Assembly (NCBI GenBank): GCA_903896015.1
Contig: CAITWF010000111.1
Span: 37,224-101,223, forward strand
DNA from: an uncultured Opitutia bacterium
Lineage (GTDB): Bacteria > Verrucomicrobiota > Verrucomicrobiia > Opitutales > Opitutaceae
Length of the DNA stretch: 64,000 nt
Direction of reading: 5' to 3'
Shown one piece after another: positions 57,973 to 64,000 of this stretch. Each line of letters opens with the position of its first letter. Within the stretch, counting starts at the first letter, position 1. The notes beneath the pieces were generated by a model. That model saw only the letters and a program-made list of their open reading frames with translations, was not told the origin of the DNA and searched no databases. The position numbers were made by a program, and so were the translations under genes.

Positions 57973-59874
57973 TTATTTCTCCGACCGCGGCGGCAGCAGG
58001 CCGTAAACATAGAGCGCGCCGGTGCCGGCGGGGAGGGTACCGAAGCTGGCGAGATACACCTTGCCGTTGACGACGGTGGGTGGCGCGTTTTTTGAAATCC
58101 GGCCCGGCGAATCGTGGTCGGGATCCAGGTTCGAATTCCACAGCTCTTGCGTGACATCATTGGCATCGTAGGCACGCAGGACGCCCGCGCCGTTGAGATG
58201 GCTGCCGCCGTGTTCCGCGAGCGCGGCGTTCGCCCAGACAATTCCGTTGGTGTCACCGTTGGCGGAAAGCGACAGGATTCCGCCGGGATAGGCGCTCGTG
58301 GCCGCGCCCACGCCCAAGGCCTGCGGTTCGAAGTGCCCATCTTTGATGGCATACGCCTTCAGCGCATCGTCCTGGCCCCAGAGATAAACGACACCCCCGC
58401 GTGCGGCGCTTTGCCAGAATACGGCGCCGACATTGACTTGGCGCTTGGCTCCCTGGAAGTGCTGCAACGCATGTTCGTCGCCGAGGTGGCCGAAGTTTTC
58501 AGTGTTGATCATGTAGACGATGCCTTGCTTGCCCGCGCCGATCACCGCGTGCGTACCGGGCAACAGCATGGCTCCCGCGGAATTCAGGTCGGCGTCGCGC
58601 TTGTCGAGTTCCTCGTAATTGGTCGGCGTGAACCAATCCAGCACGTGCAAATCGGGCGACACCTTGAGGAAGCTGTCGCTCAGATTATCGCGGCCGTCCC
58701 ATGTGCCGTTGGAGGTCACGAAGAAAATCGTGCCATTTTCGTCTGCGGCTGGACCCTGCCCCGACTGCCAGATGCTGTTGCCGACCTTGCCGGGACTCAG
58801 GTTCAACGATCCCAGTTTGCGGAGGGTCGCGGCGTCGAAGCGAAAGAGGTAACCGTGATACGGCTCCTCATCACAATGCGAGGCGTAGCCCACATAAACG
58901 CTGCCCTTCGAGAGCAGCAGTGCCGGACGCTGATTTTGCATGATCGGGTCGAAGCCGTCGGCGGTGATCTCCGCGGGGCCGGCGGCCCAGTCCTTTCCCG
59001 TCAGGATATCCAGCGCATGCAGTCGTTGCACCCAACCGTCGTTCTCGTGGGTGAGGGCAACGACGTATAAGGTCTGCGTGGCGGGATCGATCACCGGCGT
59101 GCCGATGATGCCCATGTTGCCGAGAATGTCGTTACACCAGAAGTGGTGCTGCTGCACGCTGCCGGGCGGCCCGAGGTTTACCTGCCAGTAGGCGGGGGCT
59201 TCGCGATCCGCGTCGAACGCATAGACGGTGTTCGCCGCGGAGGCGACGAACACGACGTTGTGATGGCCGCCCGCGATGGCGAGGTTGGGAACGTAGAGCG
59301 GCTGCGCGAACACCTGGTCATCGACGACATGGTGGAAGAGCAGGCCGAATTGGCGCGCGTTGACATTCGCGGGCGTAAGCGTGGTCTCGCTGAGATTGGC
59401 CCCGACGCGGGCGTTGTTGTTATGCTGCGTGTAGACTCCGGTGTGACCGAGCACCACGGGTTCCACGCCGTGACCCGGCGCGGCGAGCTTGGGTTCGATT
59501 GGCAGCGCGTTCGCTTCCTGGGGGTGCGGCCGCCGGGTTTCGAGTCCGCGGACATACTCCAGGAGAGCATCGATCTCTTCGGCCGGGAGAAGGATCCCGA
59601 AAGGCGGCATGCGCTCCGGCACGCCATTGCGGATGATCAGCCGGCGCTCGGCGTCGGGGTGCGCGGCCTGCCATTTTGCGTCCGTGAAGTTGGGGAGACC
59701 GGTGTAGCCGCTGCCGTCGGAATTGTGGCAGCGGGAACACGTGTTGGTGAACTCCATCGCTGCGGCCTTGCGGGCGGCGGCACTCGGCGCAGCCAGGGCC
59801 GAGGTCGCGGCCACCAGAAAGCAAACCAGGCTGCCCAAAAGGCGGGGAGGAGGTTTGAATGGCATCGGTTTCAT
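57973..59874 (-). CDS. Secreted quinoprotein with N-terminal cytochrome c domain
   Basis: A protein of 633 residues with a signal peptide (about residues 1-29). A cytochrome c domain carries C-S-R-C-H (about residues 46-50) with a likely axial Met in R-M-P-P-F-G-I. A large beta-propeller domain follows with PQQ-type repeats: NTVYAFDADREAPAYWQVNL, G-Y-L-F-R-F-D-A-A-T-L and V-L-R-A-Y-D-A-N-D. The layout is that of PQQ-dependent dehydrogenase-like proteins with fused haem c, but the order (haem first) and the missing classic disulfide-loop pair are unusual. A scaffold or non-PQQ propeller is possible. ATG 59874 fits the leader. Confidence 0.82.
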   Translation of the reverse strand: MKPMPFKPPPRLLGSLVCFLVAATSALAAPSAAARKAAAMEFTNTCSRCHNSDGSGYTGLPNFTDAKWQAAHPDAERRLIIRNGVPERMPPFGILLPAEEIDALLEYVRGLETRRPHPQEANALPIEPKLAAPGHGVEPVVLGHTGVYTQHNNNARVGANLSETTLTPANVNARQFGLLFHHVVDDQVFAQPLYVPNLAIAGGHHNVVFVASAANTVYAFDADREAPAYWQVNLGPPGSVQQHHFWCNDILGNMGIIGTPVIDPATQTLYVVALTHENDGWVQRLHALDILTGKDWAAGPAEITADGFDPIMQNQRPALLLSKGSVYVGYASHCDEEPYHGYLFRFDAATLRKLGSLNLSPGKVGNSIWQSGQGPAADENGTIFFVTSNGTWDGRDNLSDSFLKVSPDLHVLDWFTPTNYEELDKRDADLNSAGAMLLPGTHAVIGAGKQGIVYMINTENFGHLGDEHALQHFQGAKRQVNVGAVFWQSAARGGVVYLWGQDDALKAYAIKDGHFEPQALGVGAATSAYPGGILSLSANGDTNGIVWANAALAEHGGSHLNGAGVLRAYDANDVTQELWNSNLDPDHDSPGRISKNAPPTVVNGKVYLASFGTLPAGTGALYVYGLLPPRSEK

Positions 59875-60253
59875 CGAACAAGCAAATGGGATTTTTGCCA
59901 GCCAAGCTCGTCCGGCCGTTGATGTGCTTTCGTTGGCCCCAGAGCGACAGAAAATTCTCAGCCCGTGGTGTCTGAAAATTCGAACGGTGACAGCGATGTT
60001 GCCGGAAATGGGGCAGCAGAGAGCATCGTGCGATGCTTGCGCGCCTACCAACTTTCCACGGAATTCACCGTTTCTCTGACGTTCCCTTTTGGGACGTGAA
60101 ATTATCACTCCAGCGCTGAATCGGGTCATTTGGGGTGCTTCCGCGTTTGCTTCTTAAGCCCCTAGTTGGCACGACGCTTGTTCGGGACATACTGCGCCAG
60201 AAACGTACGGTGTTTAAGACACGCGAACGCAAAAGATCCTTCTCGGGGGTTGG
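59875..60253. other. Intergenic region upstream of the quinoprotein gene
   Basis: No gene is seen. It holds copy 2 of the 37-base repeat (59970-60006), about 96 bases ahead of the quinoprotein start on the minus strand. The remaining sequence before vapC has no recognisable feature. Confidence 0.45.
59970..60006. repeat. Direct repeat, copy 2 (quinoprotein flank)
   Basis: The partner of the repeat at 57739-57775, with the same GTCTGAAAATT and TTGCCGGA ends and identical spacing. It lies about 96 bases upstream of the quinoprotein start. Confidence 0.5.
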
Positions 60254-60709
60254 TCAACCCACGGGCACAGTAACTTTCAGCGCTACGGCGCGGGCAAGAT
60301 CCTGTTGCCGGCTATCGAAACTTACAAATGTGCGACATTCTAGTTCCAGTGCGCAGGCGACATGGAGCACGTCCAATGAGCGTGTGCCAAGTGTGCGAGT
60401 GTGGGTGCGACTCAGGTCTGCTGCTCGCTTTAACGCTGCGCGCCATAGAACGTCCGCTAGGACGCAACGTCCTTGTTCGAAATCCTCATCAAGTGCCGCG
60501 AGAGCAGCCTCGAACGCTTTGTCTCCGATAAACTTCCGATGCGCCGCGAGAGCGATAGCGTTTACCAACTCGACGCGGCCGTGGTAGGTCACCGAAAGCG
60601 GATGCCGAAGCTTTGCCCGCCATGCTGTCATGGCGCGCGACTCGGGCTCATTGAGGTAAAGCTTCAAGAGCGCGCTCGGGTCGACGTAGATCTTTTCAGC
60701 GGTCGCCAC
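60254..60709 (-). CDS. vapC: VapC-like PIN-domain toxin
   Basis: A protein of 151 residues. PIN-domain acidic residues are visible in Y-V-D-P-S-A-L-L-K-L-Y (Asp about 10), R-V-E-L-V-N-A-I (Glu about 46), R-S-L-D-V-L-H-V-A (Asp about 113) and F-V-S-F-D-S-R-Q. VapC toxins are Mg-dependent RNases acting on tRNA or rRNA. Its start overlaps the antitoxin gene's end by 14 bases, as is typical of the two-gene TA operon. The target is unknown. The surrounding DNA is less dense in genes, consistent with a mobile region. Confidence 0.85.
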   Translation of the reverse strand: MATAEKIYVDPSALLKLYLNEPESRAMTAWRAKLRHPLSVTYHGRVELVNAIALAAHRKFIGDKAFEAALAALDEDFEQGRCVLADVLWRAALKRAADLSRTHTRTLGTRSLDVLHVACALELECRTFVSFDSRQQDLARAVALKVTVPVG

Positions 60710-60947
60710 GGTTCTCGTCCTGCAATAATTGGGATTGCTCAGCAGAAAGCGATGTCGGTTGGTAAGCGGTCAACCGTCCCCAGTAATCAATCGGCTCGGG
60801 CGCTTTTCGTGGCCTCGGAGTGTGCAGTACGAGCCGGTATTTTATTTTACCGCTCTCCGTGAGCAGAATTTCGCCTTCTGCCTCGACGATCTTTCGCACT
60901 TGAGGGAAGCGATTGCGTAAATCACGGACAGAGGCTGTGGCGGGCAT
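60696..60947 (-). CDS. vapB: VapB/Phd-like antitoxin
   Basis: A protein of 83 residues. M-P-A-T-A-S-V-R-D-L-R-N-R-F-P opens it, and the pattern V-R-D-L-R-x-R-F-P-x-V is that of Phd/YefM-type antitoxins. The middle reads V-E-A-E-G-E-I-L-L-T-E-S-G-K-I-K-Y-R-L-V-L, and a polar C-terminus would wrap the toxin. The ATG at 60947 is preferred over a GTG at 60968 that lies inside the palindrome. It precedes vapC with a 14-base overlap. Confidence 0.8.
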   Translation of the reverse strand: MPATASVRDLRNRFPQVRKIVEAEGEILLTESGKIKYRLVLHTPRPRKAPEPIDYWGRLTAYQPTSLSAEQSQLLQDENRGDR

Positions 60948-60948
60948 A

Positions 60949-60968
60949 GTGATACGAAAGTGTATCAC
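60949..60968. promoter_or_regulatory. Palindromic operator candidate upstream of vapB
   Basis: GTGATAC (60949-60955) and GTATCAC (60962-60968) form a perfect seven-base inverted repeat with a six-base centre, ending two bases before the antitoxin ATG. Antitoxins usually autorepress by binding such a site. Confidence 0.6.
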
Positions 60969-61057
60969 ACAATTAGGTAGTCAAACACGTTCACCGACAT
61001 TTTCAGGGACCTCGCCTCGCCCTGAACGGTTTCTGCGGCTTCCTTTTCGGCACACCC

Positions 61058-61084
61058 AAAAAGCCCCGCGGATCAGGCGGGGCT
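61058..61084 (-). terminator. Terminator after the VPDSG-CTERM-like gene (minus strand)
   Basis: AGCCCCGC (61062-61069) and GCGGGGCT (61077-61084) form an eight-base stem. On the minus strand it is followed by TTTTT. It starts 26 bases past the stop of the surface-protein gene. Confidence 0.75.
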
Positions 61085-61109
61085 GATGGCAAAAGACCGG
61101 CTGCGCAAC

Positions 61110-61736
61110 TCAGACGTGGGCGAACTTGCGGCGAAGCGCAGCAAGACCGAGGAGCGTGCTGCCCAGCATGGCTGCGGTGATGCCCCCGTCGGGCACACTT
61201 TCCGTCGTAAATGCCACATCTGCGCCATTGGGAGCGGTCACGGACAGGCTGAAATTATACCCGCCGAGAGTCTGGAAATAAAAGAGATCGAATGAGTGAT
61301 AACCCTCGCTCAGGTTGACGGTGCCGGCGTAGTCGGTGTAGGTAGCGCTAAAATTCTGCTCCGCAATGATGGAGCCGTCGACCGTGACCCGGGCTGCATC
61401 GTCAACCTGATTGAACTTATGGCCCAAATTAAAGGTGTAGTTCCCGGCGACCGGAACGTAGATGAAACCGCGAGCGTCCAAGGCGGTATACCCATTGCCG
61501 GCATAGTTCGCATAGTCGCTCAACGGGCTCCCGGTGCTAATGAAAGTCAGGTCGGGGGTGTTACCGGCGGCGTAGGCTTGTTCGTTGGTAACGTCCTGGG
61601 GCGTTGGCGAGAAGTTGTAATAGGGGATGTTATACCAGACGGATTCAGTGAGGCCCAACTGGCCTGCCCGGTCATTGGCAAAGCCCGCGATCGACGCGGC
61701 GAACATCGCGATCATCAATTTAGTATGCTGAGTCAT
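61110..61736 (-). CDS. Secreted protein with VPDSG-CTERM-like sorting tail
   Basis: A protein of 208 residues with a signal peptide (MTQHTKLMIAMFAASIAGFA). The middle is a beta-sandwich with PA14-like traits: G-F-I-Y-V-P-V-A-G-N-Y-T-F-N-L, then V-D-D-A-A-R-V-T-V-D-G, then L-S-E-G-Y-H-S-F-D-L-F-Y-F-Q. The C-terminus reads S-V-P-D-G-G followed by a hydrophobic helix and R-R-K-F, which is the VPDSG-CTERM sorting layout of Verrucomicrobia, with G in place of the usual S. A matching exosortase would cleave it. The PA14-like part suggests carbohydrate binding (inference). Confidence 0.82.
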   Translation of the reverse strand: MTQHTKLMIAMFAASIAGFANDRAGQLGLTESVWYNIPYYNFSPTPQDVTNEQAYAAGNTPDLTFISTGSPLSDYANYAGNGYTALDARGFIYVPVAGNYTFNLGHKFNQVDDAARVTVDGSIIAEQNFSATYTDYAGTVNLSEGYHSFDLFYFQTLGGYNFSLSVTAPNGADVAFTTESVPDGGITAAMLGSTLLGLAALRRKFAHV

Positions 61737-62291
61737 GTGAAATGTCGTGAATGTTTTCCGATCACTAATACTGAAGCTGTGTAGCAAACAACATTCCTGA
61801 TATCAGTATTTATTTTTTATATATTAATAATGAAGGTCATAGCAATTTAATTTAATGAATGAAGCCAGCTGGAAATACGTGCCAAAGCGGAAAGTGTAAG
61901 GCGACCCGACACGACATCCGAAATTCCGTCACGGCCTCGGAGGGTGACTGGAACTGCGCTTTGGGTCACAAAGCGAATTTCAACGCTTTCGCCGGTTCGG
62001 CGAAGGCGTAAATCGCTGATGGACGCGGGTGAAAAAGCGGTGTTCGAGGAAGGTGGGCAGGGTGAAACAGGTGCCCACGAAGTCGTCGGTCCGTAAGGCG
62101 GACCCGTCGTTCACCTCTCCGATCTGACTTCCAAACCAGCCCGTTTCGCCACCTGGCGTTGCCGCTCATCGAAAAATTGAAGCCGTTCGACCCTCGTGGC
62201 CAACGCTGAAGCAACCGGAGTAATTGCGCAGATTACGACGAAGCCGGTCTTCGTCAACTACGCCATCCTCTGACCCGCTGGGCGCTACAAT
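61737..62291. other. Intergenic region with an AT-rich block
   Basis: An AT-rich block at about 61800-61860 (TTTTTTATATATTAATAATG-like) probably carries the promoter of the minus-strand VPDSG gene. Positions 61980-62010 include a TTTCGCCGGTTCGGCGAAGG hairpin. A reading frame of 82 codons on the minus strand (61966-62214) ends in this hairpin and shows no protein character. No gene is called. Confidence 0.5.
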
Positions 62292-62633
62292 ATGATCGGA
62301 TTCGATGTAAAAGTGGCTAAATCCGTTTTATCGATTTTCCACATTAAGCCCGATCGAACGTCGATCATTGTCGACGGAGTCTCCAAGCTCGGCTACTTCG
62401 AAGTTAAGGTGGGCGAAATCGTTTATATTGGTAACTTCTACCTCGGTGGCGCGATGGAGCCGTTCATCTGGCGCTATAATTCACCTCGGCCGGAAGGATT
62501 CCAAAAGCATTTGGCCCAGTTCCACGCGAAGTATCCTTTTATAAGGGTAGACGACGCCATCTATCGACTGTTCGAAACCTCCACGATCGGGAATCCTGAG
62601 TCGGCGACTCCCTTGCCGAACCAATCCCCTTAG
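62292..62633 (+). CDS. Hypothetical protein
   Basis: A protein of 113 residues of ordinary, AT-richer codon use. S-I-I-V-D-G-V-S-K-L-G-Y-F-E-V-K-V-G-E-I-V-Y-I-G-N-F-Y-L is a beta-rich core, followed by F-I-W-R-Y-N-S and a short helical part. No motif or family is recognised. It lies in the accessory stretch, 52 bases upstream of a membrane protein gene on the same strand. Whether it is a real gene rests on coding character only. Confidence 0.5.
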   Translation: MIGFDVKVAKSVLSIFHIKPDRTSIIVDGVSKLGYFEVKVGEIVYIGNFYLGGAMEPFIWRYNSPRPEGFQKHLAQFHAKYPFIRVDDAIYRLFETSTIGNPESATPLPNQSP

Positions 62634-62685
62634 CCGCCACCGGGCGCGGTTCACTGAAACGTCTCGGCAAGAAAGGGAACATCCG

Positions 62686-63063
62686 ATGTATAATTCCGTC
62701 GCGGACAGACTCCGCTTTGCCTTCTTCAAAAAAATCGTCGGGATTTTGCTGCTCGTTATCCTCCTCGGATTCTGTCTGGGGCTTTTTTATCTGGGCGACA
62801 GATATCACCTCGCGATTTTGTCCGTCCTTGGTGGAGTGTTTTTTCTCTTCGGACTCTTCATCATGATCTTCACCTTGCCAGAAGTGTTTGCTCGCATGGA
62901 AGAAGAGGGGACTTTCCTGTTCGGTGCCGCAATTGCTCACACTTTCTACTGTTACGCGATGAAGCTCTCGTTTGTGCCGCTGATTGGCCCCTCAATCGAG
63001 CGCCTTGTTTTTCGGAAGAAGGAGAAGAATCCGTTTGTTGTTGGAAATGAGAACGACAAATGA
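62686..63063 (+). CDS. Small membrane protein of unknown function
   Basis: A protein of 125 residues. A basic N-terminus leads into two long hydrophobic helices (about residues 16-36 and 44-66). A charged segment P-E-V-F-A-R-M-E-E-E-G follows, then a third helical region and a Lys-rich tail F-R-K-K-E-K-N-P-F. No family recognised. Its 3' end overlaps the minus-strand HicB-like gene by 112 bases. Confidence 0.5.
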   Translation: MYNSVADRLRFAFFKKIVGILLLVILLGFCLGLFYLGDRYHLAILSVLGGVFFLFGLFIMIFTLPEVFARMEEEGTFLFGAAIAHTFYCYAMKLSFVPLIGPSIERLVFRKKEKNPFVVGNENDK

Positions 63064-63326
63064 GCCGAACCCTGAGAGTTTGCAGCATGTCGCTTCGCTT
63101 TCGTGCGAGCGCTGCCCCCGCGGCTTCCGAGCGCAACAGCTGCGTGATTCTTTGGCTCTGGCGGCGGCTTTCCAATCTCCGCGTAGGTATCGAGGGCGAG
63201 TTGCAGGGCCGTTTGAATTTCTCGCGCCGCTTCCTCGCGCGTGTCGCCATGGGCCATGATTCCAGGCATATCGAGAACTTGCGCGACAAAGCATTCGTCA
63301 CCCGGTTGCGGGCTATATGTTTTCAT
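62952..63326 (-). CDS. HicB-like antitoxin-type protein, orphan
   Basis: A protein of 124 residues. The core C-F-V-A-Q-V-L-D-M-P-G-I-M-A-H-G-D-T-R-E-E-A-A-R-E-I is the HicB fold pattern (x-A-x-x-P-x-x-G-x-x-x-x-G-x-T-x-E-E-A). Then comes A-L-G-S-R-G-G-S-A-R-T-K-A-K, seen at the C-terminus of some HicB-like proteins. The last 30 residues lie on the opposite strand of the membrane protein gene and look unlike a family tail. No HicA toxin gene is seen next to it. ATG 63326 is preferred; an ATG at 63359 would add eleven residues. Confidence 0.55.
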   Translation of the reverse strand: MKTYSPQPGDECFVAQVLDMPGIMAHGDTREEAAREIQTALQLALDTYAEIGKPPPEPKNHAAVALGSRGGSARTKAKRHAANSQGSAHLSFSFPTTNGFFSFFRKTRRSIEGPISGTNESFIA

Positions 63327-63717
63327 GAGACGTTGGTACTGCTGATCGGCAATGAGCATGGGCCTGCGGAAAGGCCCGATCCTACCGACCCGTGCAGACC
63401 AACGGCGCCTACAAATCCCCGGTCAAAAACAGGGAAGTGCAATTGTCGTCAGTAAGGAGCCATGGCTGTCGCGCGGGGGTTGGGTTAAGCGAGAAAAATC
63501 AGTGGCATTTGCCTGCTTTGCGGCGGTCGTTTCCATGTCCTATTGAGACGCGAGAAATTCGGAGGCGGCCGGCTACTGGCCAATCGGGAAGCGAGTGCTT
63601 TGTTCACGACGAGGGGAAGTAGCGCGCCCCGCCTTTCTGCACGAATGCAAATCCTGCATTTGCCAGCCCGTGGTTTTCCGTCGTTGATACGGGCGCCACG
63701 GTTACCGGCAAGTTTGT
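63327..63717. other. Intergenic region before the tRNA gene, no gene seen
   Basis: About 390 bases without a supported gene. Short frames on both strands have no family character. It presumably holds the promoter for the tRNA gene. Confidence 0.45.
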
Positions 63718-63794
63718 GGACCTGTAGCTCAGATGGATAGAGCACTTGGCTTCGAACCAAGGGGTCGGGGGTTCGAGTCCCTCCAGGTCTGCCA
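63718..63794 (+). tRNA. tRNA-Arg (anticodon TCG)
   Basis: The cloverleaf is complete. The acceptor GGACCTG pairs with CAGGTCT (one G-T pair). The D arm follows TAGCTCAGATGGATAGAGC. The anticodon stem CTTGG/CCAAG encloses loop CTTCGAA, and the T arm carries GGGTTCGAGTCCC. Discriminator G and an encoded CCA end at 63794. The anticodon TCG reads the Arg codon CGA. Confidence 0.95.
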
Positions 63795-63860
63795 TCCTGC
63801 TCGGTAAACCAGACCGCTGCCCTCGCAGGGCGCTCCCGGTGGTTCTTGCGCTGACGTTCC

Positions 63861-64000
63861 TGTCACCGGTCACCCAAAACCAGCCAGGTAGGGTCGATTC
63901 AAAACCAGCCACCTTGAGAGGGTAATTTACGTCGTCGGCGAAGATCGCTTCGCCGGTGGGCGTAATGAACCAACTCAACGTGAGCATTCAACAATCGATA
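63861..64000 (+). mobile_element. Left end of an IS21-family insertion element (cut by window edge)
   Basis: Two 12-base direct repeats, CAAAACCAGCCA, lie at 63875-63886 and 63900-63911, as in the multiple terminal repeats of IS21-type elements. They are followed by a start of istA character. The outer end is placed at TGTCACCGG (63861) by analogy and is not certain. The element lies 66 bases downstream of tRNA-Arg and continues beyond the window. Confidence 0.6.
63965..64000 (+). CDS. istA: IS21-family transposase IstA, N-terminus (partial)
   Basis: Only twelve codons are in the window: MNQLNVSIQQSI. This matches the usual beginning of IstA proteins (M-x-x-L-x-V-S-I/V-Q-x-S-I), which leads into an HTH domain. 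The gene runs off the right edge. The assignment leans on the terminal repeats just upstream. Confidence 0.6.
   Translation, partial: MNQLNVSIQQSI

Noticed and set aside
59875..60129. Upstream in-frame extension of the quinoprotein
   Set aside because: The signal peptide starts at 59874. The upstream part has no protein character and contains the direct repeat.
61966..62214. 82-codon minus-strand frame
   Set aside because: Arg/His-rich with no protein character. It ends inside a short hairpin repeat.
63604..63987. Minus-strand frame of 127 codons across the tRNA gene
   Set aside because: It reads E-G-L-E-P-P-T-P-W-F-E-A across the antisense of tRNA-Arg, a well-known artefact. The tRNA and IS end explain the region.
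1..64000. CRISPR array or cas genes
   Set aside because: No regularly spaced direct repeats of 24-40 bases and no Cas-like protein were seen anywhere in the window.
1..64000. rRNA genes, tmRNA, RNase P RNA or known riboswitch classes
   Set aside because: No conserved core sequences of these RNAs were recognised. The only RNA gene that can be supported is tRNA-Arg.

Overview
The window is GC-rich bacterial chromosome with tightly packed genes. Many gene pairs overlap by four bases (ATGA or GTGA junctions). The gene content points to Verrucomicrobiota, probably the Opitutaceae. Indicators are a surface protein ending in a VPDSG-CTERM-like tail, an arylsulfatase, a pectate lyase, a small TonB-C protein, a deoxyhypusine-synthase-like protein, a Tat-exported Gfo/Idh/MocA oxidoreductase and a quinoprotein fused to a c-type haem domain. 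This placement is inferred from families and style; no rRNA or marker phylogeny is present.

Layout. 0-4.3 kb (minus): two polytopic membrane proteins of glycosyltransferase type, then an FAD oxidoreductase and an acyl-CoA desaturase. 4.7-8.1 kb: a TonB-C protein, then a minus-strand ECF sigma / anti-sigma / DUF4097 cassette. 8.2-16.2 kb: a metallo-beta-lactamase-fold protein, kynB-kynU, a phosphoesterase, a LapA-like protein, an RNA methyltransferase and a three-gene overlapping operon ending in a Gfo/Idh/MocA oxidoreductase. 16.2-21.2 kb: a small minus operon with a frameshifted member, a sulfatase, a cNMP-binding histidine kinase, an NTF2-like protein and signal peptidase I. 21.3-27.6 kb: a deoxyribose/nucleoside block with deoC, an aldehyde dehydrogenase, a POT transporter, a half-length aldehyde dehydrogenase and a ribokinase-like kinase. 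deoA lies at 33.9-35.2 kb. 27.7-31.6 kb: a LytS/LytTR two-component pair followed by a NatAB-type ABC exporter. 32.4-32.7 kb: a candidate Trp-codon attenuator. 35-45.5 kb: ABC-F ATPase, DMT exporter, DHS-like protein, pectate lyase, NAD epimerase, a TetR regulator with twin operators facing a PNPOx-DsrE pair, and a YyaL-like thioredoxin-domain protein. 45.5-51 kb: a large CHASE3 hybrid kinase, two paralogous response regulators with a Cys-rich tail, and SlyX. 51-57.4 kb: coiled-coil protein, frameshifted EF-hand protein, and an operon of M1 peptidase, DUF6702-like protein and a membrane protein. 57.4-64 kb: looser, partly AT-richer accessory DNA with a cytochrome-quinoprotein, VapBC, the VPDSG protein, orphan small genes, an orphan HicB-like protein, tRNA-Arg(TCG), and the left end of an IS21-family element cut by the window edge.

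How the genes work together. DeoA, DeoC, the aldehyde dehydrogenases and the sugar kinase form a route from deoxynucleosides to acetyl-level carbon and glyceraldehyde-3-phosphate. KynU/KynB belong to tryptophan catabolism. The LytS/LytTR pair probably controls the adjacent exporter. The sigma/anti-sigma cassette looks like a self-contained envelope-stress switch.

Two genes carry apparent single-base frameshifts, one of them at a run of ten A. These could be biology (slippage, recent decay) or assembly error.
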